A stretch of DNA of 64,000 bases from Zygnema cylindricum. Lineage: Eukaryota > Streptophyta > Zygnematophyceae > Zygnematales > Zygnemataceae. This document shows positions 19,833 to 31,479 of this stretch, one piece after another. The notes beneath the pieces were generated by a model that saw only the letters and a program-made list of their open reading frames with translations, was not told where the DNA came from and did not search any database. Location: contig JBBHKE010002299.1 of assembly GCA_037447655.1 (NCBI GenBank), forward strand, positions 45,972 to 109,971, given 5' to 3'. The translations under genes were made by a program, and so were the position numbers. Positions within the stretch are counted from its first letter, which is position 1; each line of letters starts with the position of its first letter.

Positions 19833-20742
19833 CAACGCTAGGATATATGGAGTTTGACAAATATATAAATAGTTACACACAGACTAATTTGTTTAACAGG
19901 AAATAGATACGTAGTTCATAGATACAATTTTAGATACGTACGGAGTGCAATTTTATGTATTGTATAAAACGGATACCACGCATTTGTTTGGACCACGAAA
20001 CAAATACCGCGTGTCTATTTTCAACAACTAGAAATATATTCGGTTTTTATTAGAGGGCCACGATAGGCGCCGCGATCACGGAATATGTACTTTTGGTGTT
20101 TTACGGTCATCGCCACGTCAAGGGACACGTGGCGCATCAACATTGGATTGCGGCAACTCCAAAGATTACGCGAACAAATCATGTTATGACATGTGTCAAC
20201 ATTTCGGCCATGTAGTATAATAGCCTTACAGAAAGTACACTGGCACCTGTACTTTTCTATACGACTGAATAATGTTAATGGTGCCGTACATCAGTAGATA
20301 GAGTTTAGAGAGAGATAGGACTTAGAAAATTTAGTAGGTAGCCACCTCTCTATGAGAGATCTCCAGTAGAACAGGTCAACTTTGACCCTCTATAACTTAC
20401 TGCTCAGGGGAGCAAATTCAGAGATTTTTTTTGCTTCGGACTCAAGGGAGTCAAGTCTTCACAAGGGTGTATTCGGTCAGAGTGTTTGCCAGCCAGGGTG
20501 TTTGCATTTCTAAGGGAAAGTCAAAATGGGGAATGTTATCTAAAAGTCATATTCTAACTTTTTACTTTATGGTGTAACTAAGCACACAAAAAGTTTTATT
20601 TCACAGGGGTGAAGCTATAATGGGGTTGTGATTGTCAAGGGGGCAATCATTTGGGTTTTCAATCAACTTGAATTCGGCACTATCTAGATAAGCTATTTAT
20701 GAGTTGCCTACTTTGAGGACCAATGGAGGTCTTAGAGTTTCA

Positions 20743-20755
20743 GGTTATGGACCCA
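20743..20755 (+). other. Primer-binding site, initiator tRNA-Met anticodon arm (Cop-E)
   Basis: GGTTATGGACCCA right after the LTR, one mismatch from GGTTATGGGCCCA, which is complementary to the anticodon stem-loop of eukaryotic initiator tRNA-Met. The gag ATG (20747) lies inside it. Confidence 0.75.
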
Positions 20756-21964
20756 CCATCTAGGGTGCCTATGTTTGATGGAACAATCTTCACTTATTGG
20801 GAGTTCACAATGGAGGGATTACTTTTCGAAAAGCACTTATGAGGAACTGTTTCGGGACAAGTGAGGTGTCCGCCCCCAGGCTTTAGAGGAACTCACTATG
20901 AAGAATCATCTGGGACTTTCCAGAAAACCAAGTGGAGTAAGGATGCAACGGAAGGTGAAGGGAAAATTATTACCAGGGAAAGGGGAAAAGGGGAGAAGGA
21001 TAAAGGGACACCTATGGTGAGGGGAGCTAGGCTCTAGGCTACGGTTGCACTTGTGAGGATTATAAAAGAACAAAAAACTGAAGAAAATGACATAACAATT
21101 TGGGAATATAAAAATACTATAGCAAAACATCTCATACTTAGATATGTGTCTAAGTCCATAGCTATCACTCTTTTAAATCTAACTAAGTCTTCGGAAATCT
21201 GGGAAACAATTATTCAAATTTATAAGAGTGAGACTATACAGTGGCAGTAGTTAGTAAAACAAGAGATAGAGGCCTATGTTTTTAAAGGCGGTAGCATGAT
21301 AGAGTTTTACAATGATATTGCTGCATTATATTTTGGGCTTGCTACTGCAGGATATGTTGAATATGCGGTGAGAAAGATTAACACACTAATCATGAAACTT
21401 CCACATGACAACGAAGACATAATTTAACGTATGCAGGAATACAGTGCTCCTCATGGACTTGGAGCATTATCATGGGAATGATTCTTGTGAGGGAAAGCAC
21501 CTTGGAGCTTCATAAGGGAAGTGACACGGTGAATGCACTGATAGATGGTGGTGACTGGCGGAAGCATGGTAAGAGGAATGATGGTGATTGGCGGAAGCGT
21601 GATGAGAGGAATGATGGTGACTCGCGGAAGCATGATGAGAGGAAGAAAGACAAAGGTAAACCATACCGAAAATTTGGTGGAAAGAGAGGGAGAGGAAAAA
21701 AAAGTGGAGCTTTCAAACAAAGGGGTTTGCTTCTTTTGTAGGGAACCTGTTCACTATTTGGAGGAATGCCCTTGTTTCGAAAAACTTAGAAGTTGGAACG
21801 TGGATGAGGAGGAACAAGGGGAAGAGGAGAAAAAGGATGAAGATATTTTGGAGCTTTTCCGCATCGGTATTATGGGGAAGAGAGAAAAGCACACAAAAAT
21901 TCCACGGAAGCAACAGTGTGATTTTGGAGGTATAAAGGGAATTAAAGAGGGAGGAGAAACTTGA
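20747..21964 (+). pseudogene. Cop-E gag with zinc knuckle
   Basis: Starts at the ATG within the primer site (MDPPSRVPMFDGT), the usual opening of copia-type Gag. Later come FTYWEFTMEGLLFEKHL, NTIAKHLILRYVSKSIAITL and INTLIMKLP, the UBN2-type Gag pattern. A hydrophilic stretch (about 21545-21650) has three tandem GDWRKH/R-type repeats. The knuckle CFFCREPVHYLEEC (21732 on) fits C-x2-C-x4-H-x4-C. An acidic tail follows. Stops and frame changes (near 20838, 21037, 21248, 21425) break it. Gag would package the RNA of the element. Confidence 0.8.
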
Positions 21965-22001
21965 GGGAGTTCAAAATATTGAGGATAGTTTCATAGATAT
22001 T

Positions 22002-22634
22002 TTGGAAACACAAAACTGGTTGGAAAGGGGAACTTCAACGGATTGCAAGGATAGGGGAGAAGATGAATATTTAATGAAAGGTTTAGGGAAGGAGAAATAC
22101 TTTTTGGTAATAAAAATAGAAAGTGATAGTGGAAAGAATTCCATGGGAGAGAGCGAAGAAAGTTCAGAAAATGGGGTAATTATCATAGATAAAAATATGA
22201 GTTTGGAAGATGTAGATTTTATGAGGAACTTAGTGGGAACTTTTGATTTAACGATAAATTTGGGGGGTAATGGTTTTGACATCACTAATGGGAGTGATAC
22301 CATCTATCAAGAAGTGCCTGTAAAAGGGTTAGCATTTGGGTTTGTGTTGCAGATTGGAGATGGGGCTGACTGTTTCAATTGCAAGAGGAAAATTGGATTT
22401 TGTGTGGATGGAAAAGAGATGAGGTGGATAAAATCTTTGCTCGGATTTATGAAAAGTGGCGTGCAAAATAAAATGTATGATCAACAAGATAAAATTATTT
22501 CGGATCATCTAATGCACTTTATTAAATATAAAAGTATTCCGTTAAAGCTTCATGAAGGAAAAAGGAAAAAATATATATATATATATATATATGTATTTGT
22601 TTTTTCGATGGGACTTAAAAGAAAAATAGACTAG
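22002..22634 (+). pseudogene. Cop-E RT/RNase H remnant in an open 210-codon frame
   Basis: Residues 25-60 (GKEKYFLVIKIESDSGKN) follow the RT palm end of related copia elements. Residues 60-80 (VIIIDKNMSLEDVDFMRNLV) follow the RT-RNase H linker. From about residue 83, DLTINLGGNGFDITNGSDTI and WIKSLLGFMKSGVQ follow RNase H. The YVDD block, protease and integrase are absent, and the CDNQAAI block is YDQQDKI. It is thus a shrunken, probably inactive Pol tail, yet it has no internal stop. An (AT)n tract (22567-22591) near the end is translated as a Tyr/Ile repeat. A polypurine tract (22640-22647) follows. Confidence 0.65.
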
Positions 22635-22719
22635 AAAATAAGGGGAGTGTTGAATTTCAAGTATTTTGAGGTTTAGAGATTGTAAAATAAAAGGCAAAAA
22701 GGTGACAGCGAGAGCCTGC

Positions 22720-22784
22720 CTTTAACTCTTCTCTCAAGTCCTTACACTTGTCGCTGTCACTGAAGACTAGAGGAGGAGTTAGAG
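22720..22784 (+). other. Conserved LTR head hairpin (Cop-E 3')
   Basis: Arms tttaactcttctct and agaggaggagttagag; loop acttgtcgctgtcact. A loop change here (cag to ctg) is outside the stem. Confidence 0.55.
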
Positions 22785-22840
22785 CCATGGATGCCTAGGC
22801 TATCCAAAGAGGACAGGAAGGCCAATCTTGATAGAGTTAG

Positions 22841-22925
22841 AAAAGGTCTGACGGACCCAGGATTTGATCGTGGTACTTGCCGTCTGTCATAATAGCAGGT
22901 AGTTTTATCCTATAAGTCTAGGACC
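22841..22925 (-). ncRNA. Antisense tRNA-like module (Cop-E 3')
   Basis: Same layout as in the 5' LTR: TTTT (complement of 22841-22844), a B-box-like element with the last base changed (22860-22870) and A-box-like TAGACTTATAGGAT. Confidence 0.35.
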
Positions 22926-23839
22926 AATGCTAGGATATATGGAGTTTGACAAATATATAAGTAGTTACACGCTGACTAGTTCGTTTAACTGGAAATAGAT
23001 ACGTAGTGCATGAAAACAGCTTTAGATAAGTACGGGGTACAGTTTTATGTATTGTATGAAACGGATACCGCGCATTTGTTTCGACCGCGCAACAAATACC
23101 GCGTGTCTATTTTCAACGGCTAGAAATATATCCGGTTTTGATCGAATGGCCACGATAGGCGCTGTGATCACGGAATATGTACTTTTGGCGTTTTACGGTC
23201 ATCGCCACATCAAGGGACACGTGGCGCGTCAACATTGGATTGCTACAACTCCGGAGATTACGCGAACAAATCCGGTTATGACATGTGTCAACATTTCGGC
23301 CATGTAGTATGATGGCCATACAAAAAGTAGACTGGCACCTGTACTTTTCTATTCCACACAATAATGTGATTGGTGTCGTACGTCAGTAGACAGAGTTTAG
23401 AGAGAGATAAAACTTAGAAAATTTAGTAGGTAGCCGCCTCTCTCTGAGTGAGCTCCTATAGAAAAGGTCATTTTTGACCCTCCGTAACTTACTGCTTAGG
23501 GGAGCAAATTGAGAAATTCTGCTTGCTACGGACTCAAAAGAGTCCAAGCTACACAAGGGTGTAGTCTGTCAGAGTTTTTGCACGCTAGGGTGGCTGCATT
23601 TCTAAGGGAAAGTCAAATTGGGGAATGTTATCTAATAGTTATATTCTGACTTTGCATTTTGTGGTGGAACTGAGCACACAGAAAGTCTTATTTCACAAGG
23701 GTGAAGCTATAATGGGGTTTTGATTGTCAAGGGGTCAATTATTTGGGTTTTCAATTAACTTGAAGTCGGCACTATCTAGATAAGCTTCTTGTGAGTTGCC
23801 TACTTTGAGGACCAATGGAGGTCTCACAGTCTCAGGATT

Positions 23840-25690
23840 TGACCTCCATAACGCCTCGTGACATACTATAATATATTTTTTGAATTTTTTGAATTACGGT
23901 AATCTTGGGTTTGGCATGTTCAACAAAATTGAGCTGGTCAAGAATCCAAGGTGGTGAAGACTTTGCCTAGAGCTCTAAGTGTGATACCCACTGCACCATC
24001 ATACCTCATTTCACTTTTACTGGGTTCTAAGTGATTTATTCCAAGAAAATTTCAAGTATCGGCAAACAACTTCTGTTTATTTAAAAGCTTCAACACAATT
24101 TATAACAAATTATGCGCAAGTGTTACCATAACATTGGAGAGATATTAGTCATACATTAACATCACTCAAGAGCATAAAGAGACAAACAATAGGCATAGAT
24201 AAATTAATCTACAAAATGTAAGTTACACTTTAAGCCGTACAGCTTCATAGCCACATAACACATGTGAGCCATGCCTATATTTTAGTAGAAGAAAACTCAA
24301 CTATTTTATAGATGCGATTAAGAATTAAAAAGTTTGCACATCGTTGTATTTTTTTTGGGGCTCGTTTTTGCAAAAACTAAGTGACCGTTGACTACGAAAA
24401 ACTATAAAGAAAGAACTCTATATACCTTCAGTTGTTAATTTTACCTTTGTGATTTATCTAAAGAACCTCGCATTTGTGTACTATGGAGTTCATATTGTTA
24501 GTTGTCAATTTGTACCAAGTTTGTACATATTTTTTTCAGATTACTATTCACTTTCATGCACTCTTTCCAAATTGCATGATCACGAAAGCGGTATTACTTC
24601 TTCTTAATCTTTTATCTTCTCATCAAAATTCAACCAATATTCGAACATGTCTAAAAGCCGGTTTTCAAAATTGGTGCCGACCATATCTTGTCTAAAGGAT
24701 CGTTATTATGTGATTCATTAAACTTAGTGACAAAAAAATCGTTTTTTGAATTTAAAATCTCTTTAACTTAGCTCACACGATGGCACTTCGATAGAAGGTG
24801 TATCTTCTTAGGCTACGTTATAAGCCTTATATTTATGTGACAAGAGTGTAGTTTCCTTCTCCCACCCTCCTATAACTAATTCACTCACAATTGGAGCAAA
24901 TCTTACTTCGATGTAAAAACGATAGGATCGTATGCCACCAGGGAGCACTCAACCTAAAAAAGGAAGCACTCACAGCTTACAAAACAATTGCGTAGACATC
25001 AAATTACCATAAACAACAACTCAACAAAATTACATATTGATGAGATCGATTTTTTTTTCACTCTCTCTTAGTCTTAAGTATAGTTTTTTTCTAACTTAAT
25101 CGCAAAATAGTTCCAACATTATTCTACAAGAAACAACACCAAAACTGTGTTTGAAATAAAAGTACATTACAAAAGACATGTCCGCCATACTAAACAAGAT
25201 GACATACACATTATACTAACACGGGGCACTTCACTTAAACGAAATTGTTTGTCGGACCGAGAGCACGACACCATGTAGCAAGATGCAGGATACTAAATAA
25301 TATCGCACAGAACCAATTTAACATGACTAAACATATCCTTACAAAGTGATACCAGACACGAACACTCGGCCTATGCGGCGATTCTAATATTATCTTATTT
25401 TTACCCCTTAGACGAAGTAAATTTATTCAAAATCTTTTGGCCATTTTGATGCTCATCCAATTTTCATCTATGGATGTGTAACTCATCCCAAATTTATAAA
25501 TTTTTTTTGTTAAACACATGTTATAAGAGTTTTGTGCATGTTGTCTACAAGTCATATTACATGCATATTGTATTAGCCAATTATTTTGCACTATAAAATT
25601 GTGGAAACATCCCCTTATTTTTCTTAATTTTTTTAAGTATATTTTAGTCTCCGTTGACTAGTTTTGACTTTGACAATTTTTACACCGTTC
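23840..25690. other. AT-rich stretch without a gene
   Basis: No supportable coding region, LTR pair or RNA gene. Many short A and T runs. Confidence 0.5.
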
Positions 25691-27060
25691 GGAGTAATTC
25701 ACGGTGAATCGCTATTAGTGTTAAAAGATAAATAGTGTGAAGGAAAAATTAGTGTTATTAACTCTATTTTGGGTTAAAGGGCTTAACGCCAACAATACAT
25801 TAACGCTAATTTATACATCTAATTTAGATACATATTCCCATAGTGTAGCTGCTATTGACCGAGGGCGCTTTCCCATGGCAGCGACACTCACTTTAATGTC
25901 TCGACGCCGTTATCTAGCATTTTTTTTGTATGTTTGCACATAAAAACAAGCAGTTTTAGTACAAGTTTTTTTGTACACTACACTATAAAAAAATAGCCTA
26001 AATTGGAGTTGTTAACCCTAATTAAACCGTATCTTTATTCGCTTGAAGTAAAAAATAAAATTATTAATTCAATTTTAGGTTGGAGGGTCAAAATTTGTGG
26101 GCGCCAAACTAGTGTTATCACACAACACTAATGGCTATTCACGGTGTAATCCAAAAATTAAAAGGACGAACCGACAAATCCATCTATAGGACCAATTTAG
26201 GTCCTCAAAGCGCCAAATTTGGATGCCATCGGGTAGGGAAAAAAATGTCACGCTGACTCCAAAAGTATTGTGGATTTTTTACATTCTGTCGCTTTAACAT
26301 GTGGCTATCGGTAAATTCCTATTGCGGACATAATAACTAAATATTAAAAAACATGAGTTTGTATGTCCAATTTCAAAACTTTTAAGGGCAATTCTGTATC
26401 CACCCACCTGTGTCACTCAAACCACGGACGGTGTCTATTATTTATTTATTTATGAACAAAATGCGACATTACATTGGCATAAACGTAACTCTAAGTACAC
26501 GGCGAATCGCTATTAACTTCAAAGATTAAATAATCTATAAAAATAATTAGTGTTATTAACACTAATTGGGAATTTGAAAATTTAAAAAAAAAAAAACATA
26601 TATTATATTTTTTTAATAATGGTAATTTGGGTTTTTCAAAAAGAAAAAAAAAACCTTAAACATGCTTACACAAATATAGGTATCCGTAAAAAATCTTTGA
26701 AATTGTACATCGTCGCTTAATTTTAACGTCTGTACGAGTTAGACTATTTTATGTTAATTAAAATTTTCACTTTCTTCTTCTACACATTCATACGCACGTG
26801 CGCACCTATGTTAAATTATTTTATGTACTTTTTCACTTAGAAAGGTACAATTTTGTACGGTTTGACATCGACCGTACACCACACTATTTAAATCGCAGTG
26901 TACTTTCGTTATTAACACTAATTGGCACAAAACCCTTAAAGGCGTAAAGAAAAAAAAATATTAATGCTATTTGAGAATTTGGTTAAACTTTGGGGAATCG
27001 AATTAGCGTTCAAAACGATAATAGCGATTCACTTTATACTGTACCTTGTTGTCAGCGGTA
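25691..27060. repeat. Degenerate copies of the palindrome-rich AT repeat
   Basis: The words acggtgaatcgctatta (about 25700), ggctattcacggtg (26131) and acggcgaatcgctatta (26499) recur, and 26800-27060 aligns with 18530-18840. No coding capacity. The unit looks like a non-coding dispersed family. Confidence 0.5.
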
Positions 27061-27759
27061 AATTACATATTGCTAGTTGTTGAAAGCACATGGATGTTTC
27101 ACAACTGGCGGTCTCTGAGAAGACTGCTGAAGTGCACCATACAGTACTATACCCGACAAAAAAATGGTAACGCAAACAAGGTATGTCAAAAGAACCACTA
27201 CTAAGGGTGAACCTCCATCAGGCAAAAGGTGAGGTTCACTACTGGAAAAGTGCATTTTCGTACAGGGCCAGCGCATTTTCGTACATGGCCGTACTGTTTT
27301 TTTTTATTTTTATAAAACATGATTACTGGAGATTCATCAAGATTCTCCAAAATTTTGGGCGAGTATTTCGACCGTTCGATTTCGAGTTTTCGAAGCAAAC
27401 GCTCCTTCTGTCCGGTGTGTGGCAAGTCTCCTCAACTCTCCCCAAGAAGAGACTTGCTACACACTGGAATTTTCGATTGGTACACTTGGAAGCAACATAT
27501 ATGATTCACGCGCGGACGAGCGATTACAATCGAACATTTTACAAAGGTCATGTTTACAAAGGTCATGTGCCTTCGTACAGGATGGATTCAAATCTTCGAA
27601 AAGCGACGAAAAAATCTTTGACGGCGGATATCCCTCTGACGCTACACCGCGAATCGTAATTAGAGTAAATTACTCTAATTCGGTCGCTCGAAATTTCGAC
27701 TATATCACATCAAATAGAGTAATCGATTCTAATTTTTTCATTATTCTAATTTAGGTGAG
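27061..27759. other. No gene recognised
   Basis: A short duplicated motif, gcattttcgtaca (27251-27294), and one 158-codon open frame (27183-27659, plus) without recognisable motifs. Probably chance or a decayed repeat. Confidence 0.35.
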
Positions 27760-28195
27760 GTTTAAACAGATGGCCTCTAAGAGAGAGGGCTTTCAAAAAA
27801 GTGTAAGTTCTAAGAACCTACTCATAGCCCCTCTAGACCATTCAAATTATCATAAGGTACATAATGTATATATAAAGTACGGTAGCCGCCGTACTTTATG
27901 TACGAAATAATGTGACACTTTTCTCGGTCTGCCACTTAGGGAAAAAGTCGTCTTCGTTCTGTCCTTTTCTTCTTTAGCATCCTATAGGATGGTGCCACGT
28001 GTCACTTTTCCTCCAATTTGGCGAGGTGTTGCCAAAAAGTCTTTTCTGCATGCCGACACTCACGCGTGCCGATTGTTCGTAATTCGGCAATTTATGCTCA
28101 TCGTTCGATCTTGACGGCGGGCCGAATAATCTTTGCTGACCGTTGAAATTCCAAGGCCGTGGTTCCATGTTGACTGTTGAATTTTGTTGAATTAT
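27760..28195 (-). repeat. Cop-I-type LTR fragment
   Basis: Follows Cop-I's LTR (compare 46508-46920): gatggcctct, the inverted repeat aaagtacggtagccgccg..cttt (27874-27897), tgccacgtgtca and gttgaccgttgaat-type words. It stops where Cop-C begins. Confidence 0.7.
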
Positions 28196-28268
28196 TAGAT
28201 TTACAAAGTATTTTCTAGGTCTGAATAGCTTAAATGAAAATAGAAAATAAAAAACATAGGTAGTCTAC

Positions 28269-28332
28269 CTCCACCTCTTCCCTCTACCCCCCATACTTGT
28301 TGTAGTCACTAAAGGAAAGAGAGGGTGGTGGA
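28269..28332 (+). other. Conserved LTR head hairpin (Cop-C 5')
   Basis: Arms ctccacctcttccctct and agagagggtggtggag pair around acttgttgtagtcact; gccatggct follows. The stem sequence differs from Cop-A and Cop-E at many positions on both arms. Confidence 0.6.
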
Positions 28333-28391
28333 GCCATGGCTGCCTTGGCTCCTTAGGCAGGTCAGAAGAAGTGACATAAGTCACTTCTAAC

Positions 28392-28467
28392 AAAAAGATT
28401 GAGTCAGGCAAGTCTCGAACCTCCTACCGATAGAGCGAGGTATAGCCGTCCACCTTAGCCAGTCTGT
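28392..28467 (-). ncRNA. Antisense tRNA-like module (Cop-C 5')
   Basis: On the minus strand: A-box TGGCTAAGGTGG, then B-box GGTTCGAGACT about 30 nt on, then TTTTT (complement of 28392-28396). The closest match here to tRNA internal promoter consensus, but no acceptor stem is seen. Confidence 0.45.
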
Positions 28468-29193
28468 GGTTGAAGTCCGTTAGAGTACATGGAGTATGAT
28501 TAGTATTTAAATATTTCAGAATTCACTAATCAAATTAACGGAATTATGGATAAGTAACATAGAAACAAAATGAAATATAGTGCGAAAGTGAAACCGCACG
28601 AAATAAATTTACTGTACATTGATTTTCAACGGCTAGCATTAAAAGCCGATTTGGAACCGACGGCATGCATCATCCTCAAGATCCCATAATGGTTGCTTTG
28701 GCGGTTTTTGGGCGTGACATGACCTAGAGCCACGAGGTAAGATAACATTGGGTAGTAGGAATCCTGGAGGGCATGAGCGCGAATTCGGAGGAGACAGGCG
28801 TCACTCAATGGAGGAGTCATACACATACCCTACTGAAAGTACATCGGCCACAGTACCTTTTTGTACTTTAAATTTATTTGAATAGCTCGTACATCAGTAG
28901 ATACGGGTTGTGAGAAGGGTTTAGGACTTAGGAGAATTAGGAGGTAGCCGCCTCTCTCCCACAGAGCTTGTATATATTTTGACATCTTTGCCAATTGATA
29001 ACTTATCGCTTGGTTCGGCGTTTTGAGTGATTTCTTTTGCAACGCACTCAAGGTATTGAAGAATGAATAGGGATGCAATCAGATTGCTTGTTTGCCTACT
29101 TGGGTGTCTATGATCCTAGCTGAAGAAGGGTAAGCCAAAAACTATCTTGAGGCTTCCTAAAAGTTGAAGTTGAATGGGGGACACACAATTGTA

Positions 29194-29206
29194 GGTTATG
29201 GGCCCA
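29194..29206 (+). other. Primer-binding site, initiator tRNA-Met anticodon arm (Cop-C)
   Basis: Perfect GGTTATGGGCCCA at the LTR end. The gag ATG (29198) is inside it. Confidence 0.8.
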
Positions 29207-30300
29207 CCCTCTAGGGTGCCTATCTTCAACAGATCTGGTTTATTTATTGGGAAGCCATGATGGTTCGGGCATTGTGTGAAAAATGATACTAGGGTATCAT
29301 TAGTGGACAAATAAACATCCATGTTAGGGAATTCCACCATGGTTTAGTGGAGTGAGATTTTCCGCAGCACTATCTGCTCCAACGAAGGAGGCAGACAGCG
29401 GGGACAGCAGTGACTCCAAAAAAGGGAAATGGAAGGAGACACCTCTTACACCTATCGCAAGAGTACTTGAAGCGGCGGCCGTGAAGTTCGAGGAAAAATA
29501 TATTCAAATGGGGGAGTATACAAACATAGCAGCCAGGCACCTCATTTTGAGGCATCTTACTCAAGCTTTGGCAACATCCCATCTCCACATTTTCAAGGCC
29601 GAGGAGTTGTGGGAGACCTTAGTGGAGATCTATAAAGCCAGTAACATTCAGGAGCTTTTGTTGGTTGAGCAACACTTAGGGGGGTATACTTAGAAAGGGG
29701 GGAAAATGCTAGACTATTGTAATGACCTCTCTTGTTTGTTAATGGAGATGGAGAGTGGCGGGTGAACTGGTACAATGAAGATGAAAGTCAACACCCTCAT
29801 CATAAAGCTACCTACTGAGTCCGATAACATAGTGTATCGAGTGCAGAAAATGGATGAAAGTTTGTGGAAGTGGAACACATTGGCCTAGATGATACTTGTG
29901 CAGGAGAACAATATCGAGATTCGGAGAGGAGGAAAGAAAGTTCAAGTTGTAGCTGCTGGAACGGACCGCTAGGGGAAGGATTTAAGGAAGCCATACTGCA
30001 ACTTCAAGGGAGAGAAAGATCAAACTGGAAGACCGAGGCCTCCAAAGGGCCTTTGTCATTTCTGCAAAAAGCCGGGACACTTCATAGCTGATTGCACTAA
30101 ATTGTCGGAGCTGAGGCTCCAAGAAAACCATGGAGGAGGTTCTTGCGGGGGAAAGAAGAATGCACTTGTGGTCACACAAGTGAAAAGGGAGACCGAGGAG
30201 GATGAGTCCTCTAAGGAGGAGGATGGAGAGCTTCTTGATGAGAATTTGGAGGAGAAGGAGATTCCTCGAAAACAAAAATGTGCTCTCGGAGCCATTTGGG
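29198..30300 (+). pseudogene. Cop-C gag
   Basis: Opens as MGPPSRVPIFN at the primer-site ATG and then loses frame. An open piece (29352-29693) holds NIAARHLILRHLTQALATSH, LWETLVEIYKASNIQ, a UBN2-type Gag core. After a stop come CNDLSC-like and INTLIIKLP-like blocks, and a knuckle region (about 30050-30100) reading CHFCKKPGHFIADC, an intact CCHC. An acidic segment (TEEDESSKEEDGELLDENL) leads into protease. Frameshifts and stops throughout. Confidence 0.8.
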
Positions 30301-30317
30301 AACCTCCACAGGAAGGA

Positions 30318-31268
30318 TAAATCATCGATTCAGGTGCATCCATGCATATAGGTCGTGACAGGCACCTCCTTACCAAGGTAAGAAAGATCCCCAATGTAGA
30401 GATAGAGTACACGGGTGGGAGAGTAGTTATTACAGATCTAGTTAGATCAGTAGATCTAAAAGTCTTAGTAAAAGGTAAGACTTCTATACTCACTTTCTCA
30501 GATGTACTTTATATTCCTCAGCTGAGCAAAAATCTTGTCTCCACTTCTGTATAAGATGATAAGGAGTTTGATAACTTCACTAGAAAAATGGAGTCTTTAT
30601 AGCTAAATATGGGGATGAAGTCTACTTCACATCAGATAAAGGTAGCCAAGAAATGTTTAGGCTTAATCTGAGTAATGAAAAGAAGAATGCTTACTATGTT
30701 GGTGTCCCAAACTTGATGATTTGGCATAATCGGTTGGGGCAGAGGGAAATAAGAAAGCTTTGTGTAATAGAAGGCATTCAGTTTGGTGATAATGAAATGG
30801 TTGAGGATTGTAGTGGCTGTGCCCAAGGTAAGGCCCACAAACTCCCCTTTCCTTTTCAAACAGATAGGAAAAAGGTTTTGGGTTGAAACCATGAACTGTG
30901 CTAACTACATTAAGAATAGAGTCCTTATCCCAGCCGTGAAAAAGATGACACCTTATAAGAGATGTGATGGAAGAAAACCAAATGTTTCTCACTTGAAAGT
31001 ATTCAGTAGTCAAGTTTATAGTCTTGACACGGATAGGAAGAATTGGAAACTAGTTGCTAACGGGAAACCGAGATATTTTTTGGGATATGATGAGGATGTC
31101 AAGGGTTATAGAGTCAATGACTTAGCTCAAAAAGATATCGTTCTGGTAAAACACCTAATTGTCATGGATGAAAGGAAGCCATTTGATCCCTTCAAATACA
31201 CTAAGAAGATAAGAATAAACTTTGAGTTCGAGGGTGAGGAAGAATCAGATCTTTCGGAATGGACATGA
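30318..31268 (+). pseudogene. Cop-C protease and integrase remnant, catalytic core deleted
   Basis: Protease: IIDSGASMHI with catalytic DSG, then VEIEYTGGRVVITDLVRSVD and VLYIPQLSKNLVSTSV. Next the zinc-binding pre-integrase module: MIWHNRLGQ and DCSGCAQGKAHKLPFP. There the normal DLVHTDIW core should begin, but the sequence jumps at about 30858 to KRFWVETMNCANYIKNRV, the segment after the catalytic Glu. The whole D-D-E core is therefore gone. The C-terminal part follows (VSHLKVFSSQVYSLDTDRKN, LGYDEDVKGYRV, VKHLIVMDE). Not functional as an integrase. Confidence 0.85.
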
Positions 31269-31479
31269 GTGAAAAAGGGATTGCACATTCAGAGAGATCC
31301 ACGATGAGGGAGACATACCAGAATCTGCCCATATTCCTATACACTTTGAGGAGACAGAGGAGGAGGAGACGCAACCGACTTCCATGGATAGGGGAGCGGA
31401 TGAGACGGTGAGGAGGAACCCGAGTCTTCCCTCCATCCCAGCATCGGACTTTGAGGGAGGACAAAATAGCTGCAAAAGG

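Larger units (their letters stand above)
19536..20742 (+). repeat. Cop-E 5' LTR
   Basis: 1207 bp. It carries the conserved head hairpin, the antisense tRNA-like module, a GTAC inverted repeat (20232-20255) and the W-box palindrome ggtcaactttgacc (20373-20386). The end is set by the primer site and by alignment with the 3' LTR. Confidence 0.9.
19536..23834 (+). mobile_element. Cop-E: non-autonomous copia-like element, complete with TSD
   Basis: LTRs at 19536-20742 and 22648-23834 start TGTTGAA and end TCA. The 5 bases on each side are GGATT (19531-19535 and 23835-23839), a clean target-site duplication. Inside are a primer-binding site, a gag with zinc knuckle, a short RT/RNase H remnant and a polypurine tract. 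Protease, integrase and most of RT are missing, so it depends on enzymes of related elements. Confidence 0.9.
22648..23834 (+). repeat. Cop-E 3' LTR
   Basis: Starts TGTTGAATTTC after the polypurine tract aaaataaggggag and ends TCA before GGATT. About 90 percent like the 5' LTR by eye. The GTAC inverted repeat is at 23324-23347. Confidence 0.9.
28196..29193 (+). repeat. Cop-C 5' LTR
   Basis: 998 bp, TGTTGAATTATTAG to ACAATTGTA; the end is set by the primer site. Other families end in ACA here, so GTA may be a mutated end. Confidence 0.85.

Noticed and set aside
22567-22591. (AT)n tract as a regulatory or structural feature
   Set aside because: An ordinary microsatellite; it only adds a Tyr/Ile run to the open frame.
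27183-27659. 158-codon plus-strand frame as a gene
   Set aside because: No motif, no homologous copy in the window, biased composition; could not be supported.
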